From contig CBDCSR010000001.1 in the NCBI GenBank assembly GCA_965221785.1, positions 124,001 to 188,000 on the forward strand: 64,000 bases of DNA. The letters run 5' to 3'. The notes beneath the pieces were generated by a model. That model was not told where the DNA came from. It saw only the letters and a list, made by a program, of their open reading frames with translations, and searched no databases. The position numbers and the translations under genes are program-made. The DNA comes from BD2-11 sp965221785. Lineage in GTDB: Bacteria > Gemmatimonadota > Gemmatimonadetes > Longimicrobiales > Gaopeijiaceae. Each line of letters opens with the position of its first letter. The stretch's first letter is position 1. Of this stretch, positions 1 to 9,800 are shown one piece after another.

Positions 1-3000
1 CTCGGGCTGCAGAAGCTGGAAGATCTAGTTATCGAGTACGGCTCTTCGACCAATCCTGGGCTGTGCGTGCCCGCCACGGCAGAGTTCAGGGAGTGGGCCC
101 GTCAGGTGAAGGACCGCGGCGCCGTTGACCGACTCCCCGGCCCGTTCTGCGACAAGCTTGACAGGCGAGTTCTTGAGGCGCTGCACGAAGCCACAGGGGG
201 TGCCGACTGGACGCGGTCCGGCAGCTGGCTGGAGGGCGACGACCTGGGGCGCTGGTCAGGCGTCCAGACCGATTCGGTCGGAAGGGTTTCCGTTCTTGAC
301 CTGGCCGACAACGGGCTGTCTGGGCATCTGCCGGAGGCGCTGGGCCGGCTCGCCAACCTGAGGGAGCTGCGGATGGGAGGGAACCCGCTCGTAGGCCGGT
401 TGCCCCTGTCGCTCGCCGGCGTGCCACTGGAGGAGTTCGACTACGGAGGCACGTCGCTGTGCGTGGCCGACGACGCGGAGTTCCGGGAATGGTTGAACGA
501 CATTCCGCGCCACAGCGGCACGGGAACGCAGTGTCCTCCTCTCACGGATCGTGAGATCCTTGAGTCGTTGTACCGGAACGCGGACGGTCCAAACTGGAAC
601 GAGAGTGCGGGTTGGCTGACCCATGCGCCCCTGGCGGAGTGGCACGGCGTGGAGACCGACGCGTCCGGACGGATCGTCGAACTGCGGTTGCGGCATAATG
701 GCCTCTCCGGCTCGCTCCCAGTGGAACTCGGCCAGTTTTCGGATCTCACGGCTCTCGTTCTTGGGGGCAACGAACTCTCGGGCTCCATCCCTCCGGAATT
801 GGGCGATCTGGATCGTCTGGAGTGGCTCGACCTTTACGGGAACGAGCTCACCGGAGGCATTCCTTCGGAACTTGGACGGTTGTCGGAACTGAGGTGGTTG
901 ACTCTCGGCCAGAACCGGCTTTCGGGCAGCGTGCCGCCCCAGTTGGGCGACCTGGGCCGCCTGGAGCGGCTGTCCCTCGGAGGGAACCGGCTGAGCGGCG
1001 AAATTCCGAAAGAGATTGGTCGCCTCGTCCACCTTCGGACGCTATCAATCTACTGGAACCATCTGAGCGGCACGATCCCCCCGGAACTGGGCTCCCTCGA
1101 CCGTCTGGAGTCGCTCTGGCTCTCCAATAACCAGCTTGAAGGCGGGATCCCGCGTGAGTTGGGCGGGCTCGCGGCGCTCACGGACTTGACCCTGCATTCC
1201 AACCGCCTCACCGGCCCGATCCCCCCTGACTTGGGCGCGCTGAGCCTGCTCGAAACGCTCGACCTCCGGTCGAACGAGATCGGCGGCGGGATTCCGTCCG
1301 AGATTGGCGAGTTGGGAACACTCGAAAGGATGTTGCTCGCCGACAACCGCCTCACCGGCCCGATCCCTCCAGAACTCGGGGGTCTCGCGAACCTGACTGA
1401 GTTCGACCTCACGGACAATCAGCTTTCGGGACCGGTCCCGGCGGAGTTGGGCGATCTCGCGAGTCTGGTCACGCTCGATCTCGGCGGCAACGAACTTTCG
1501 GGAGCGATCCCCGGGGAGTTGGGCGACCTCGCGAATCTGGTCACGCTGAACTTGGGCGGCAATGAACTTTCCGGCCCGCTCCCTGCCGGCCTCGGGCGCG
1601 CGGCAAAGCTTGAGGATCTCGACCTGCGGTCCAACACGCTGACCGGTCCAGTTCCACCCGAGTACGGGAACCTAGCTTCGCTGAAGTCGTTGATTCTGGC
1701 GGACAACGCCGACCTGGCCGGACCGATGCCTTCGGCCATCACGGAGCTCGGACGGCTCGAACGGTTCATGGCGGGAGGCACGGGGCTGTGCCGCCCGGCG
1801 GACCCCCGTTTCGACGCGTGGTTCCGAACGGTCGCCGACCGCCGCCTCGCGCGCTGCGAGGGAGGGCCTTCGGTGTACCTTACACAGACCGTGCAGTCGT
1901 GGGACGATCCCGTGCCGCTGCTGGCCGGAAAGGCGGCGCTGCTGCGCGTCTTCGTGACCGCGCCCGAGGGGAGCGGCGCCACGATGCCGGAGGTTAGGGC
2001 CACCTTCCATGTGAACGGCGCGGAGCGTCACGTTGCGCGAATCTCCGCAAGCACCCAACCCATCCCCGCGGAGGTCGCCGAGGGCGCTCTTGCGTTGTCG
2101 GCCAACGCCGAGATTCCCGACTGGCTCATCGTTCCCGGACTGGAGATGGTGATCGAAGTCGACCCGGATGGCACGCTGGACCCGGCGCTTGGGGTGACCA
2201 AGCGGATTCCCGGGGAGGGCCGCATGGCCGTGGACGTGCGGTCCGCACCGCCCTTCAACCTGACGCTCATCCCGTTTCTCCACGAGTCGGAGCCGGACTC
2301 GTCCATTGTCGAGTCCGTCCTGGAGATGGCAGAGGATCCGCATGGCCACGAGTTGCTCCGCGATGCGCGCACGCTGTTGCCGATCTCGGATTTCAACGTG
2401 GTGGCGCGCGACCCCATCGTCACGTCGACCAAGAGTCCATGGGAAATGATCGCGCAGGTCAGAGCGACGCGTCTCATGGAGGGTGGAACGGGCCATTGGA
2501 TGGGGATCTTCCCCAAATCAGAGAGAGGCGCTCTCAATTGGCCCGTGGGAGTTGCGGCTGTTGGTGGGCACGCGAGCGTGTCGGAGCCCCGGGCGGGCAC
2601 GATAGCCCATGAGTTGGGACACAACCTGGGACTTCGGCACGCCCCATGTGCCTGCGCCGGTGTCGACCCCTGGTTTCCGCATCCCGGCGGACGCATCGGG
2701 GCCTACGGATACGACGACGGACGGCACGAACTGGTGCCGCCCCATGCCGCCGACGTCATGTCCTATTGTCGGAATGGCGTCTATTGGATCAGTGACTACT
2801 TCTTCAACAAGGCGCTCAACTACCGCCTAGCCACCGCCGTCGGGGAAGCGACCGCAGCGGTGGATCCGGTCCGGACCCTGTTGGTCTGGGGCGGGCGCGA
2901 CGAAGACGGCGCACCGTACCTCGATCCCGCGTTCGTGGTCGATGCCACGCCCGCTCTTCCAGCTGCGGGCAGCGAATACACCATCAAGGGAGCGACCAGT

Positions 3001-3345
3001 GACGGGATGCTTCTGTTCTCGTTCCCCTTCGATATTCCCGTCAACCCGGACGCCCAAGCCCAGGAGACGAGCTTCGTCTTCGCCCTGCCCGTCCAACCCG
3101 GCTGGGAGGATGAACTCGCAAGCATCACTCTGTCCGGGCCCGAGGGGTCGGTCACACTGGATGACACCACGGACCGGCCGATGGCTATCCTGCGCGATCC
3201 ACAAACCGGGCAAGTGCGCGCATTCCTGCGAGACATACCGCCCTCGACCCAGACCGCAGCGGACGCGATCGGCGGCGTCCCCGGGCAGGGACTAGAGACG
3301 CTGTTCAGCCGGGGCATCCCCGGCGCGGAGGCATGGAGGCGGTGA
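1..3345 (+). CDS. LRR-metzincin surface protein, 5' end outside window
   Basis: The reading frame is open from base 1, so the N-terminus lies outside the window; the first in-window start-like codon (GTG, 67) is internal by comparison with the paralogue at 6898-11901. Two LRR blocks each begin with a cap of the form ALxxLY..DGPNW..WL...W.GV, followed by many SGPIPPELGxLxxL repeats. After about codon 600 comes a Cys-flanked linker and a domain containing PLLAGKAALLRVFV, seen before StcE/M66-like peptidase domains. The metzincin zinc motif HELGHNLGLRH starts at base 2608 and a Met-turn-like VMSYC follows. The role is inferred: an exported or surface zinc peptidase with an LRR binding scaffold. 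Substrate is unknown. Confidence 0.85.
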   Translation, partial: LGLQKLEDLVIEYGSSTNPGLCVPATAEFREWARQVKDRGAVDRLPGPFCDKLDRRVLEALHEATGGADWTRSGSWLEGDDLGRWSGVQTDSVGRVSVLDLADNGLSGHLPEALGRLANLRELRMGGNPLVGRLPLSLAGVPLEEFDYGGTSLCVADDAEFREWLNDIPRHSGTGTQCPPLTDREILESLYRNADGPNWNESAGWLTHAPLAEWHGVETDASGRIVELRLRHNGLSGSLPVELGQFSDLTALVLGGNELSGSIPPELGDLDRLEWLDLYGNELTGGIPSELGRLSELRWLTLGQNRLSGSVPPQLGDLGRLERLSLGGNRLSGEIPKEIGRLVHLRTLSIYWNHLSGTIPPELGSLDRLESLWLSNNQLEGGIPRELGGLAALTDLTLHSNRLTGPIPPDLGALSLLETLDLRSNEIGGGIPSEIGELGTLERMLLADNRLTGPIPPELGGLANLTEFDLTDNQLSGPVPAELGDLASLVTLDLGGNELSGAIPGELGDLANLVTLNLGGNELSGPLPAGLGRAAKLEDLDLRSNTLTGPVPPEYGNLASLKSLILADNADLAGPMPSAITELGRLERFMAGGTGLCRPADPRFDAWFRTVADRRLARCEGGPSVYLTQTVQSWDDPVPLLAGKAALLRVFVTAPEGSGATMPEVRATFHVNGAERHVARISASTQPIPAEVAEGALALSANAEIPDWLIVPGLEMVIEVDPDGTLDPALGVTKRIPGEGRMAVDVRSAPPFNLTLIPFLHESEPDSSIVESVLEMAEDPHGHELLRDARTLLPISDFNVVARDPIVTSTKSPWEMIAQVRATRLMEGGTGHWMGIFPKSERGALNWPVGVAAVGGHASVSEPRAGTIAHELGHNLGLRHAPCACAGVDPWFPHPGGRIGAYGYDDGRHELVPPHAADVMSYCRNGVYWISDYFFNKALNYRLATAVGEATAAVDPVRTLLVWGGRDEDGAPYLDPAFVVDATPALPAAGSEYTIKGATSDGMLLFSFPFDIPVNPDAQAQETSFVFALPVQPGWEDELASITLSGPEGSVTLDDTTDRPMAILRDPQTGQVRAFLRDIPPSTQTAADAIGGVPGQGLETLFSRGIPGAEAWRR

Positions 3346-3436
3346 GCTAACGATGATGCAGTTATGTGCATGCGGCGTTCGTGGCGAACGCCGGCGCGAG
3401 CGTCGGCTTCCCGCTATTCGGATACGGTAAACTCCC

Positions 3437-3519
3437 GCGCGCGAGCAATGTGTGACGTGACCGTCGCGGTCCTAAATGGGAGCCTGGTCGGAGTGCCACC
3501 AACGCGGAGAGGAATCGGG
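3437..3519 (+). promoter_or_regulatory. conserved 5' leader, copy 1 of 3
   Basis: This stretch is nearly identical to the sequence upstream of the starts at 6898 and 14628. Shared blocks include AGCAATGTGTGACGTGACCG and ATGGGAGCCTGG, ending in a purine-rich GGAGAGG before the GTG start at 3520. Copy 1 lacks the further-upstream part that copies 2 and 3 share. It is most simply a co-inherited promoter or untranslated leader; an RNA regulatory role is possible but not shown. Confidence 0.4.
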
Positions 3520-6500
3520 GTGCAATCCAGAAGCCTACGGCAAGACGGTCACGCGGTGCTGCGGCGGACCCTCATTCGCAAGAGGCGCGGCGACCGAGGA
3601 CCGGGACGGCACGCGGGCTTCACGATTTCGGTGATGGCTCTCGCCGGCATCTTCCTCGCCCTGTCCTGTGGCGACGGAGCCGTCGAGCCCCCGCCGCCTC
3701 CACCGGCTCCCGTGGCCACTTCGGTGACGGTCAACCCGGCTTCGACTATGCTGACGGCGCTCGGCGAGACGGCCCGGTTCACCGCTGAGGTACGCGACCA
3801 GAACGGACAGGTGATGACAGGGGCCGCTGTCGCTTGGTCGACGAGTGACGCGTCAGTCGCGCCGGTGGAAGCTTCCGGGCAGGTGAAGGCGGCGGCGAAC
3901 GGGAATGCAACCATCACGGCGACGGCGGGCGCGGCCTCCGGGACTGCGACAGTGACCGTGGCGCAAGAGGTCAGGGCGGTCGCTGTGACGCCGGCGGCAG
4001 ACACGATGGTGACGGGCGACACCCTGCGTCTCTCGGCCGAGGCCAGAGACGCGAACGGCCACGCCGTGGCGGTGGCGGCCCTTGAGTGGGCGTCGAGTGA
4101 AACAAGCGTGGTCGTAGTGGACGAAACGGGATTGGTGACCGCGGTGGCCGCCGGTGCGGCGGAGATCACGGCCACGTTCTCTGGGGTGACGGGCAGTGCT
4201 GCGCTCACAGTCGCGGCCCCGGTGCCTGCCACCGTAGCCCTGACGCCCGACACGGTGGCGTTCACGGCGATCGGACAGACCGCGCAACTGGCTGCGGAGG
4301 TCCGCGACCAGGCGGGGCGCGTGATGGCGGACGTACCCGTGTCCTGGACGAGTGCGGACGCAACGATCGCGACGGTGGACTCGGTGGGGCTGGTGACGGC
4401 TGTGGTTGACGGGAGTGCAACGATCACGGCGACGGGAGGCTCGGCCTCCGGGACCGCCACGGTGACCGTAGCGCAGGAGGTCAGTGCGGTCGCCGTGACG
4501 TCGGCGGCAGACACGATGGTGACGGGCGACACCCTGCGTTTCTCGGCCGAGGCCAGAGACGCGAACGGCCACGCCGTGGCGGGGGCGGCCCTTGAGTGGG
4601 CGTCGAGCGACACAAGCGTGGCCCTAGTGGACGAAACGGGGCTGGTGACCGCGGTGGCCGCCGGCGCGGCGGAGATCACGGCCACGTCCTCGGGGGTGAC
4701 GGGCAGTGCCGCGCTCACAGTCGCGGCCCGGGTGCCTGCCACCGTCGCCGTGACGCCCGACAGGGTGGCGTTCACTGCGATCGGACAGACCGCGCAACTG
4801 GCCGCGGAGGTGCGCGACCAGGCGGGGCGCGTGATGGCGGACGTACCCGTGTCCTGGACGAGTGCCGATGCAACGATCGCGACGGTGGACTCGGTGGGGC
4901 TGGTGATGGCGGTCGGCGCAGGTGCGACCGCGGTGGCTGCGAGCGCGGGCGATGCTTCGAGCGAAGCGGTTGTGTCGATAATACAATCGGCTGGTTCGGT
5001 TGTAGTGGTGCCGGCCGCAGACACAGTCGCGCTGGGCGATACGCTGCGCCTGGTGGCCGAGGCGTTCGACGAGAACGGGCATGCGGTCGAAGGGGCCAGG
5101 TTCACTTGGTCGTCGAGCGATGCGTCCGTGGTGACGGTGGACGCATCTGGACTGTTGACGGGCGTGGCCGAGGGGATGGCGATGATCGCAGCCACGGCGG
5201 AAGACGCCCGCGGAATCGCTGAGATCACTGTTGAGAACCCGGATCGAGCAGCGCTGGTCGCGCTCTACAACGCGACCGACGGTCCAAACTGGGTCAACAA
5301 TGAGAACTGGCTGACCGACGCGCCGCTCGAAGACTGGTATGGGGTGGATACCTATGGTCCGGGAAAGGACTGGTATGAGGGGGATCCCCAGGGTACGGGA
5401 AGAGTGGTCCAGCTTGATCTCCGCGGCAGGTGGGAATACCCGAGGTGGACACCGCTCGGCTTGTCGGGCCCGATCCCGCCGGAGTTGGGCAACCTCACCC
5501 ACCTGAGAGCCCTGTATCTTAGCGGCAACGCCCTTTCCGGCCCGATTCCGCCGGAGCTGGGCAACCTCACCCGTCTGGTGAATCTGTACCTTGACGGCAC
5601 CACCCTTTCGGGCCCGATTCCGCCGGTGCTGGGCAACCTGACGAATCTGAGAAACGTATCCTTGCCGAGCGGCATTTGTGTTACCGACGATCTCCTGGCA
5701 TGGGCGATAGAGCTGGGTCTTTCCGTGTCGTCGTGCACCGTGCAAGGACGGCTGTTGCCCAGTGCGTTGATGCGCGAGGACGGAAACGGCCTGTCGCTGG
5801 CGTTGCCGGACGATCTCCACGAGCCCTCGGCGGTGACCGTCTCGGATCCCTCGGTTGTGACCGTGTCCGTCGCCGACGGCTGGCTCGAGCTTGTGCCCCG
5901 CGCCCGCGGATCCGCAGACGTCGAGATTGCGCCGTCAGGCCGGGGAGCTCCTGCGAGCGCCAGGGTCGTGGTGCGCGCCGCGGTCGGAACGTTCGGCATC
6001 GACATTGTCATGGAACGGCCCGCCCCGGTTATCTACGAGAAGGCCCTGATGACGGCCGCGGACTGGTGGTCTTCCGTGCTCAACGGAACGGAGTGGCCCG
6101 ACCGGCGGCCCACATGCCTCAATGACCAGGCAACGGCGGTGGCGGATGAATTGCTGATCCATGCCATCATTGACGAAAACATGCGGGGCGCCGGGTCTGC
6201 GTACACGTGTTTCCGGCCCTCCGGGGAGCAAGCGGCCCTCGACCCCGGTGGCGGCCGCGTCAGGGCCAATCCGGCAAATGCCAATCCGAATCTGGTGCAG
6301 CATGAGATGGGCCACCTTCTCGGACTGGTCTCCTGGGGGCCGGAAACGGGGCTCGTGACGGCGGACGAAGCATACTTCGTCGGGCCCCGGGCGGTGGAGG
6401 CGTTCCGCGCGAGCGGCGGCGATCCCGACCTGCCCGGAGTGCCGCGATTGGGTCCTCACTGGGGCCCGGGCGTGAAGGATTTCATGGGCGTGGACGGGGG

Positions 6501-6711
6501 AGGCGAAGTGCTGATTTCGGTAGCTGCGCTGGCGGACGCGGGCTACACGGTGGACATGACGAAGGCGAAGCCCTTGTCCGCCACGGTCGGCGCATCGACC
6601 GGCGAAGCGTCGGCCGCCGCGCCAGCGGTCCATCACGTCCACGACGTTGAGCCGATAGAGCCCCCTCGCCATCCCCGCGCTGGGTCCAGCGAAAGGGTTC
6701 CACCGCAGTGA
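3520..6711 (+). CDS. Big2-LRR lipoprotein with zinc-metallopeptidase domain
   Basis: The GTG start at 3520 is chosen because it aligns with the ATG starts of two paralogues (6898, 14628) and follows GGAGAGG; longer in-frame starts exist at 3364 and 3448. A basic N-region (RRTLIRKRR) and hydrophobic stretch end in ALSC-GDG near residue 50, a lipoprotein-like though not canonical lipobox. Six Big2-like Ig domains follow, then one LRR cap and a short LRR block. The C-terminal domain carries HEMGHLLGL at about residue 928 and ends with ADAGYTVD, as in leishmanolysin-like (M8-type) domains. The catalytic H-E-x-x-H is intact. This peptidase type differs from the metzincin module of the neighbouring genes. 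Likely an outer-surface lipoprotein; substrate unknown. Confidence 0.82.
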   Translation: MQSRSLRQDGHAVLRRTLIRKRRGDRGPGRHAGFTISVMALAGIFLALSCGDGAVEPPPPPPAPVATSVTVNPASTMLTALGETARFTAEVRDQNGQVMTGAAVAWSTSDASVAPVEASGQVKAAANGNATITATAGAASGTATVTVAQEVRAVAVTPAADTMVTGDTLRLSAEARDANGHAVAVAALEWASSETSVVVVDETGLVTAVAAGAAEITATFSGVTGSAALTVAAPVPATVALTPDTVAFTAIGQTAQLAAEVRDQAGRVMADVPVSWTSADATIATVDSVGLVTAVVDGSATITATGGSASGTATVTVAQEVSAVAVTSAADTMVTGDTLRFSAEARDANGHAVAGAALEWASSDTSVALVDETGLVTAVAAGAAEITATSSGVTGSAALTVAARVPATVAVTPDRVAFTAIGQTAQLAAEVRDQAGRVMADVPVSWTSADATIATVDSVGLVMAVGAGATAVAASAGDASSEAVVSIIQSAGSVVVVPAADTVALGDTLRLVAEAFDENGHAVEGARFTWSSSDASVVTVDASGLLTGVAEGMAMIAATAEDARGIAEITVENPDRAALVALYNATDGPNWVNNENWLTDAPLEDWYGVDTYGPGKDWYEGDPQGTGRVVQLDLRGRWEYPRWTPLGLSGPIPPELGNLTHLRALYLSGNALSGPIPPELGNLTRLVNLYLDGTTLSGPIPPVLGNLTNLRNVSLPSGICVTDDLLAWAIELGLSVSSCTVQGRLLPSALMREDGNGLSLALPDDLHEPSAVTVSDPSVVTVSVADGWLELVPRARGSADVEIAPSGRGAPASARVVVRAAVGTFGIDIVMERPAPVIYEKALMTAADWWSSVLNGTEWPDRRPTCLNDQATAVADELLIHAIIDENMRGAGSAYTCFRPSGEQAALDPGGGRVRANPANANPNLVQHEMGHLLGLVSWGPETGLVTADEAYFVGPRAVEAFRASGGDPDLPGVPRLGPHWGPGVKDFMGVDGGGEVLISVAALADAGYTVDMTKAKPLSATVGASTGEASAAAPAVHHVHDVEPIEPPRHPRAGSSERVPPQ
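3958..4911 (+). repeat. 510-bp period tandem duplication of two Big2 domains
   Basis: DNA from about 3958 to 4401 is repeated from about 4468 to 4911 with only scattered substitutions; the offset is 510 bp, or 170 codons. Each unit encodes two Ig-like domains (marker strings AADTMVTGDTLR and MADVPVSWTSADATIATVDS occur twice). The low divergence suggests a recent in-frame duplication that lengthened the stalk of this protein. Confidence 0.8.
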
Positions 6712-6753
6712 GCGTGCCTCCTGCTGTGGCACCCACGTCCGCTTGTTCTAATG

Positions 6754-6897
6754 GCAGGCTCGTCGGCAGACACGGTAGTCTCAGACGATCAGACCGCAAT
6801 CGCGGCATGATTGCGTGCGCGAGCAATGTGTGACGTGACCGTCGCGATCCCGAATGGGAGCCTGGACGCACGCGCCACCAAGCGGGGAGAAACCGGG
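6754..6897 (+). promoter_or_regulatory. conserved 5' leader, copy 2 of 3
   Basis: About 144 bp match 14482-14627 with substitutions and few gaps, including GCAGGCTCGTCG near the left end, then TAGTCTCA.ACGATCAG, then AGCA.TGTGTGACG. It ends in GCGGGGAGAAACCGGG before the ATG, a good ribosome binding site. A possible promoter is GGCAGG followed about 18 bp later by TAGTCT, but this is weak. Confidence 0.42.
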
Positions 6898-9800
6898 ATG
6901 GAATCCAGAAGCCTACGGCAAAGCGGTCACGCCGGGACGCGGCGGACGCTCATTCGCAAGAGGCGCGGCGACGGAGGACCGGGACGGAACGCGGGCCTCA
7001 CGAATGCGGCGATGGCTCTCGCCGGGATCCTCCTCGTCCTGTCCTGCGGCGACGGAGCCGTGGAGCCCGCGCCCGCAGAGCCGGCCCGTCCCGCAACCAT
7101 CACGGTGGAGCCTTCGTCGACCACGTTGACTTGGCTGGGTGAGACGGTCGTCTTCCGTGCGACGGTGAAGGATCAGTACGGCGCGGCGTTCCCCGGGACG
7201 GTCACGTGGTCGAGCAGCGACGAGGCCGTGTTCACGATCGACGCGGGCGGCACGGCCACGGCTGTGGCCAACGGCTCAGGAACGGTCACGGCGATATTCC
7301 AGAGCCTGAGCGCGACGGCCGCTGTGCACGTGGAGCAGGCGCCTGCGTCGTTGGAGACGGTATCGGGCAGTGGCCAGACAGCCGACTTGGGCGCTGTGCT
7401 CGCGGAGTCCGTGGTGGTGCTAGCGGCAGACGCGGGCGGCTCGCCCGTCGAGGGCGCCACGGTGATGTTCACGCCCGGCGAAGGGCACGGGACAGTGGAT
7501 CCCGCCGAAGCTGTCACCGATAGCGCCGGTCTGGCACGCACGATGTGGACGCTCGGCGAAGTCGCAGGCGACCAGACACTACACGCTACCGTGGGCGACG
7601 CAGTCTTGGCGGTTGTGGCGCACCCGATCAACCCCGACCGAGCCGCCCTGGTCGCCCTTTACAATGCCACCGACGGACCCAACTGGGTCAACAATGACAA
7701 CTGGTTGACCGATGCGCCGCTGGGGGAATGGTTTGGAGTGGAGACGGATACTTCCGGTCGGGTCGTCCAGCTTGTCCTCGCAGAGAACGGCGTCACCGGG
7801 GTGATCCCGCCGGAACTGGGACAGTTGGGCAAAATACAGGTGTTGGACCTCTGGGAAAACAGTCTATACGGACACATTCCGCCAGAACTGGGGTCGCTGG
7901 GGGAACTTCAGTCTTTGCGATTGGCCGGAAACCTGCTCGCCGGGACTATCCCGCCGACACTCGGGGAACTGACCAAGCTGGAAGTGTTGTGGCTCCGGCG
8001 GAATCTCTTGGCAGGCTCGATCCCAACGGAATTGGCCAACCTCACCGAGTTGACATCCCTGAGACTGGATCAAAACGAGTTGGAGGGTCAGATCCCCTCG
8101 CAACTGGCCGACCTCACCAATCTTATCACCCTGAATCTCGGCTGGAACAACCTGACCGGGCCGATTCCGCCTCAGCTTGGCGACCTCGCGAGACTGTCGT
8201 CGCTGTCTCTTAACGGCAATGAACTGACGGGACCGATCCCACCGGAACTCGGCAACCTCACGGGATTGGGCTCCCTATTGCTGAGCAACAACGACTTGAC
8301 GGGCGCGATTCCTCCCTGGCTTTCCGATTTTACGCGACTTCGGACACTGCTTCTCCACAACAACGAGCTGACCGGGCCGATTCCGCCTCAGCTTGGCGGT
8401 CTTTCTGAATTGCAGCTCCTCTCGCTGGCGGGCAATCAGCTAAGCGGGCCGATCCCGCCGGAACTCGGCAACTTGGAGCAACTGGATAGGCTGGAGCTGG
8501 CCCGCAATCAGCTAAGCGGGCCGATCCCGCCGGAACTCGGCAACCTACGCAGATTGGTGACACTGACGTTGAGCGAAAACCTGCTGACGGGTTCGCTTCC
8601 GCAGACCTTTCTCGGACTGACCAGTCTCGTCACGATGGGCTGCCGAGGAACCCGGGGGGCATGCATGCCGGCCACGGATGCGTTCAGGGAGTGGGCACGA
8701 CAGGTGGAAGCCCGCGGAAGCGTCGAGTTTCCGGTGAACATCCCGTGGTGCGACGAGATCGACAGGGAGGCGTTGGAGGCTCTATACGAGGCCGCGAACG
8801 GCTCCGCCTGGACGCGGTCCGACGGCTGGCTGGATGACGAGGACCTGGGTGAGTGGTACGGGGTGCGGACGGATTCGGTCGGGCGTGTCTCCGAACTTGA
8901 TCTGAGCGGCAACGGGTTGTCCGGATATCTTCCTGACGCGCTGGCACAACTCGTCAACCTGAGGGAACTGCGGATCCGGGACAATGCGCTGGCCGGTCGG
9001 TTGCCCCTGGCGCTCACTGGCCTGCCGCTGGAGGAGTTCGACTACGGCGGCACGTCCTTGTGCGTGGCGGACGATGCCGGATTCCGGGGGTGGCTAAGTG
9101 GCATCCCGCGCCACAGCGGGACGGGCGCGCAGTGTCCCCCTCTCACGGAACATGAGGTTCTCGAATGGTTGTACCGGAATACGGATGGTCCGCGCTGGTA
9201 CGAGAGCGCGGGCTGGTTGACCGATGCACCGTTGGCGGCGTGGCACGGTGTGGAGACCAATGCCGCCGGACGGGTCGTCGGGCTGACGCTCCAGTTCAAT
9301 GGCCTGTCCGGCCCGCTCCCGGTGGAACTCGAGCAGCTGTCGGAACTACGGTCTCTATCTCTGAAGGGGAACCGGCTTTCGGGCACGATTCCGCCGGAGC
9401 TGGGTGAACTCGGCCGTCTGGAATTGCTCGACCTTGAGTTGAACCGACTCAGTGGAAGCATACCTTCGGAACTCGGGCAGCTGTCGGAACTACGGTCTCT
9501 ATCTCTGTTCCGAAACCGGCTTTCCGGCGCGATTCCGCCGGAGCTGGGTGAGCTGGGCCGTCTGGAGTTGCTCAACCTTGCGAGGAATCGACTCAGCGGC
9601 GAGCTTCCACGGGAACTGGGCAAGCTCGCCAGCTTGAAAGAGCTTGACTTCCTGGGGAACTTCCTGTCGGGCGCGGTTCCAGCGGAACTGGGCGACTTGA
9701 ATCGCTTGGAGCGGCTTACCCTTGCCGGAAACCGCCTTAGCGGGGGCGTTCCTCCGGAACTGGGAGAGCTCGGCGCGATCGAGTCGATCCAGCTCTCCTA

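Noticed and set aside
3437..3560. The shared LRR leader as a cobalamin-type riboswitch
   Set aside because: Strings such as GGGGTGCAATCC recall parts of the motif, but the order of elements and the B12 box are missing, and the similarity extends into coding sequence.
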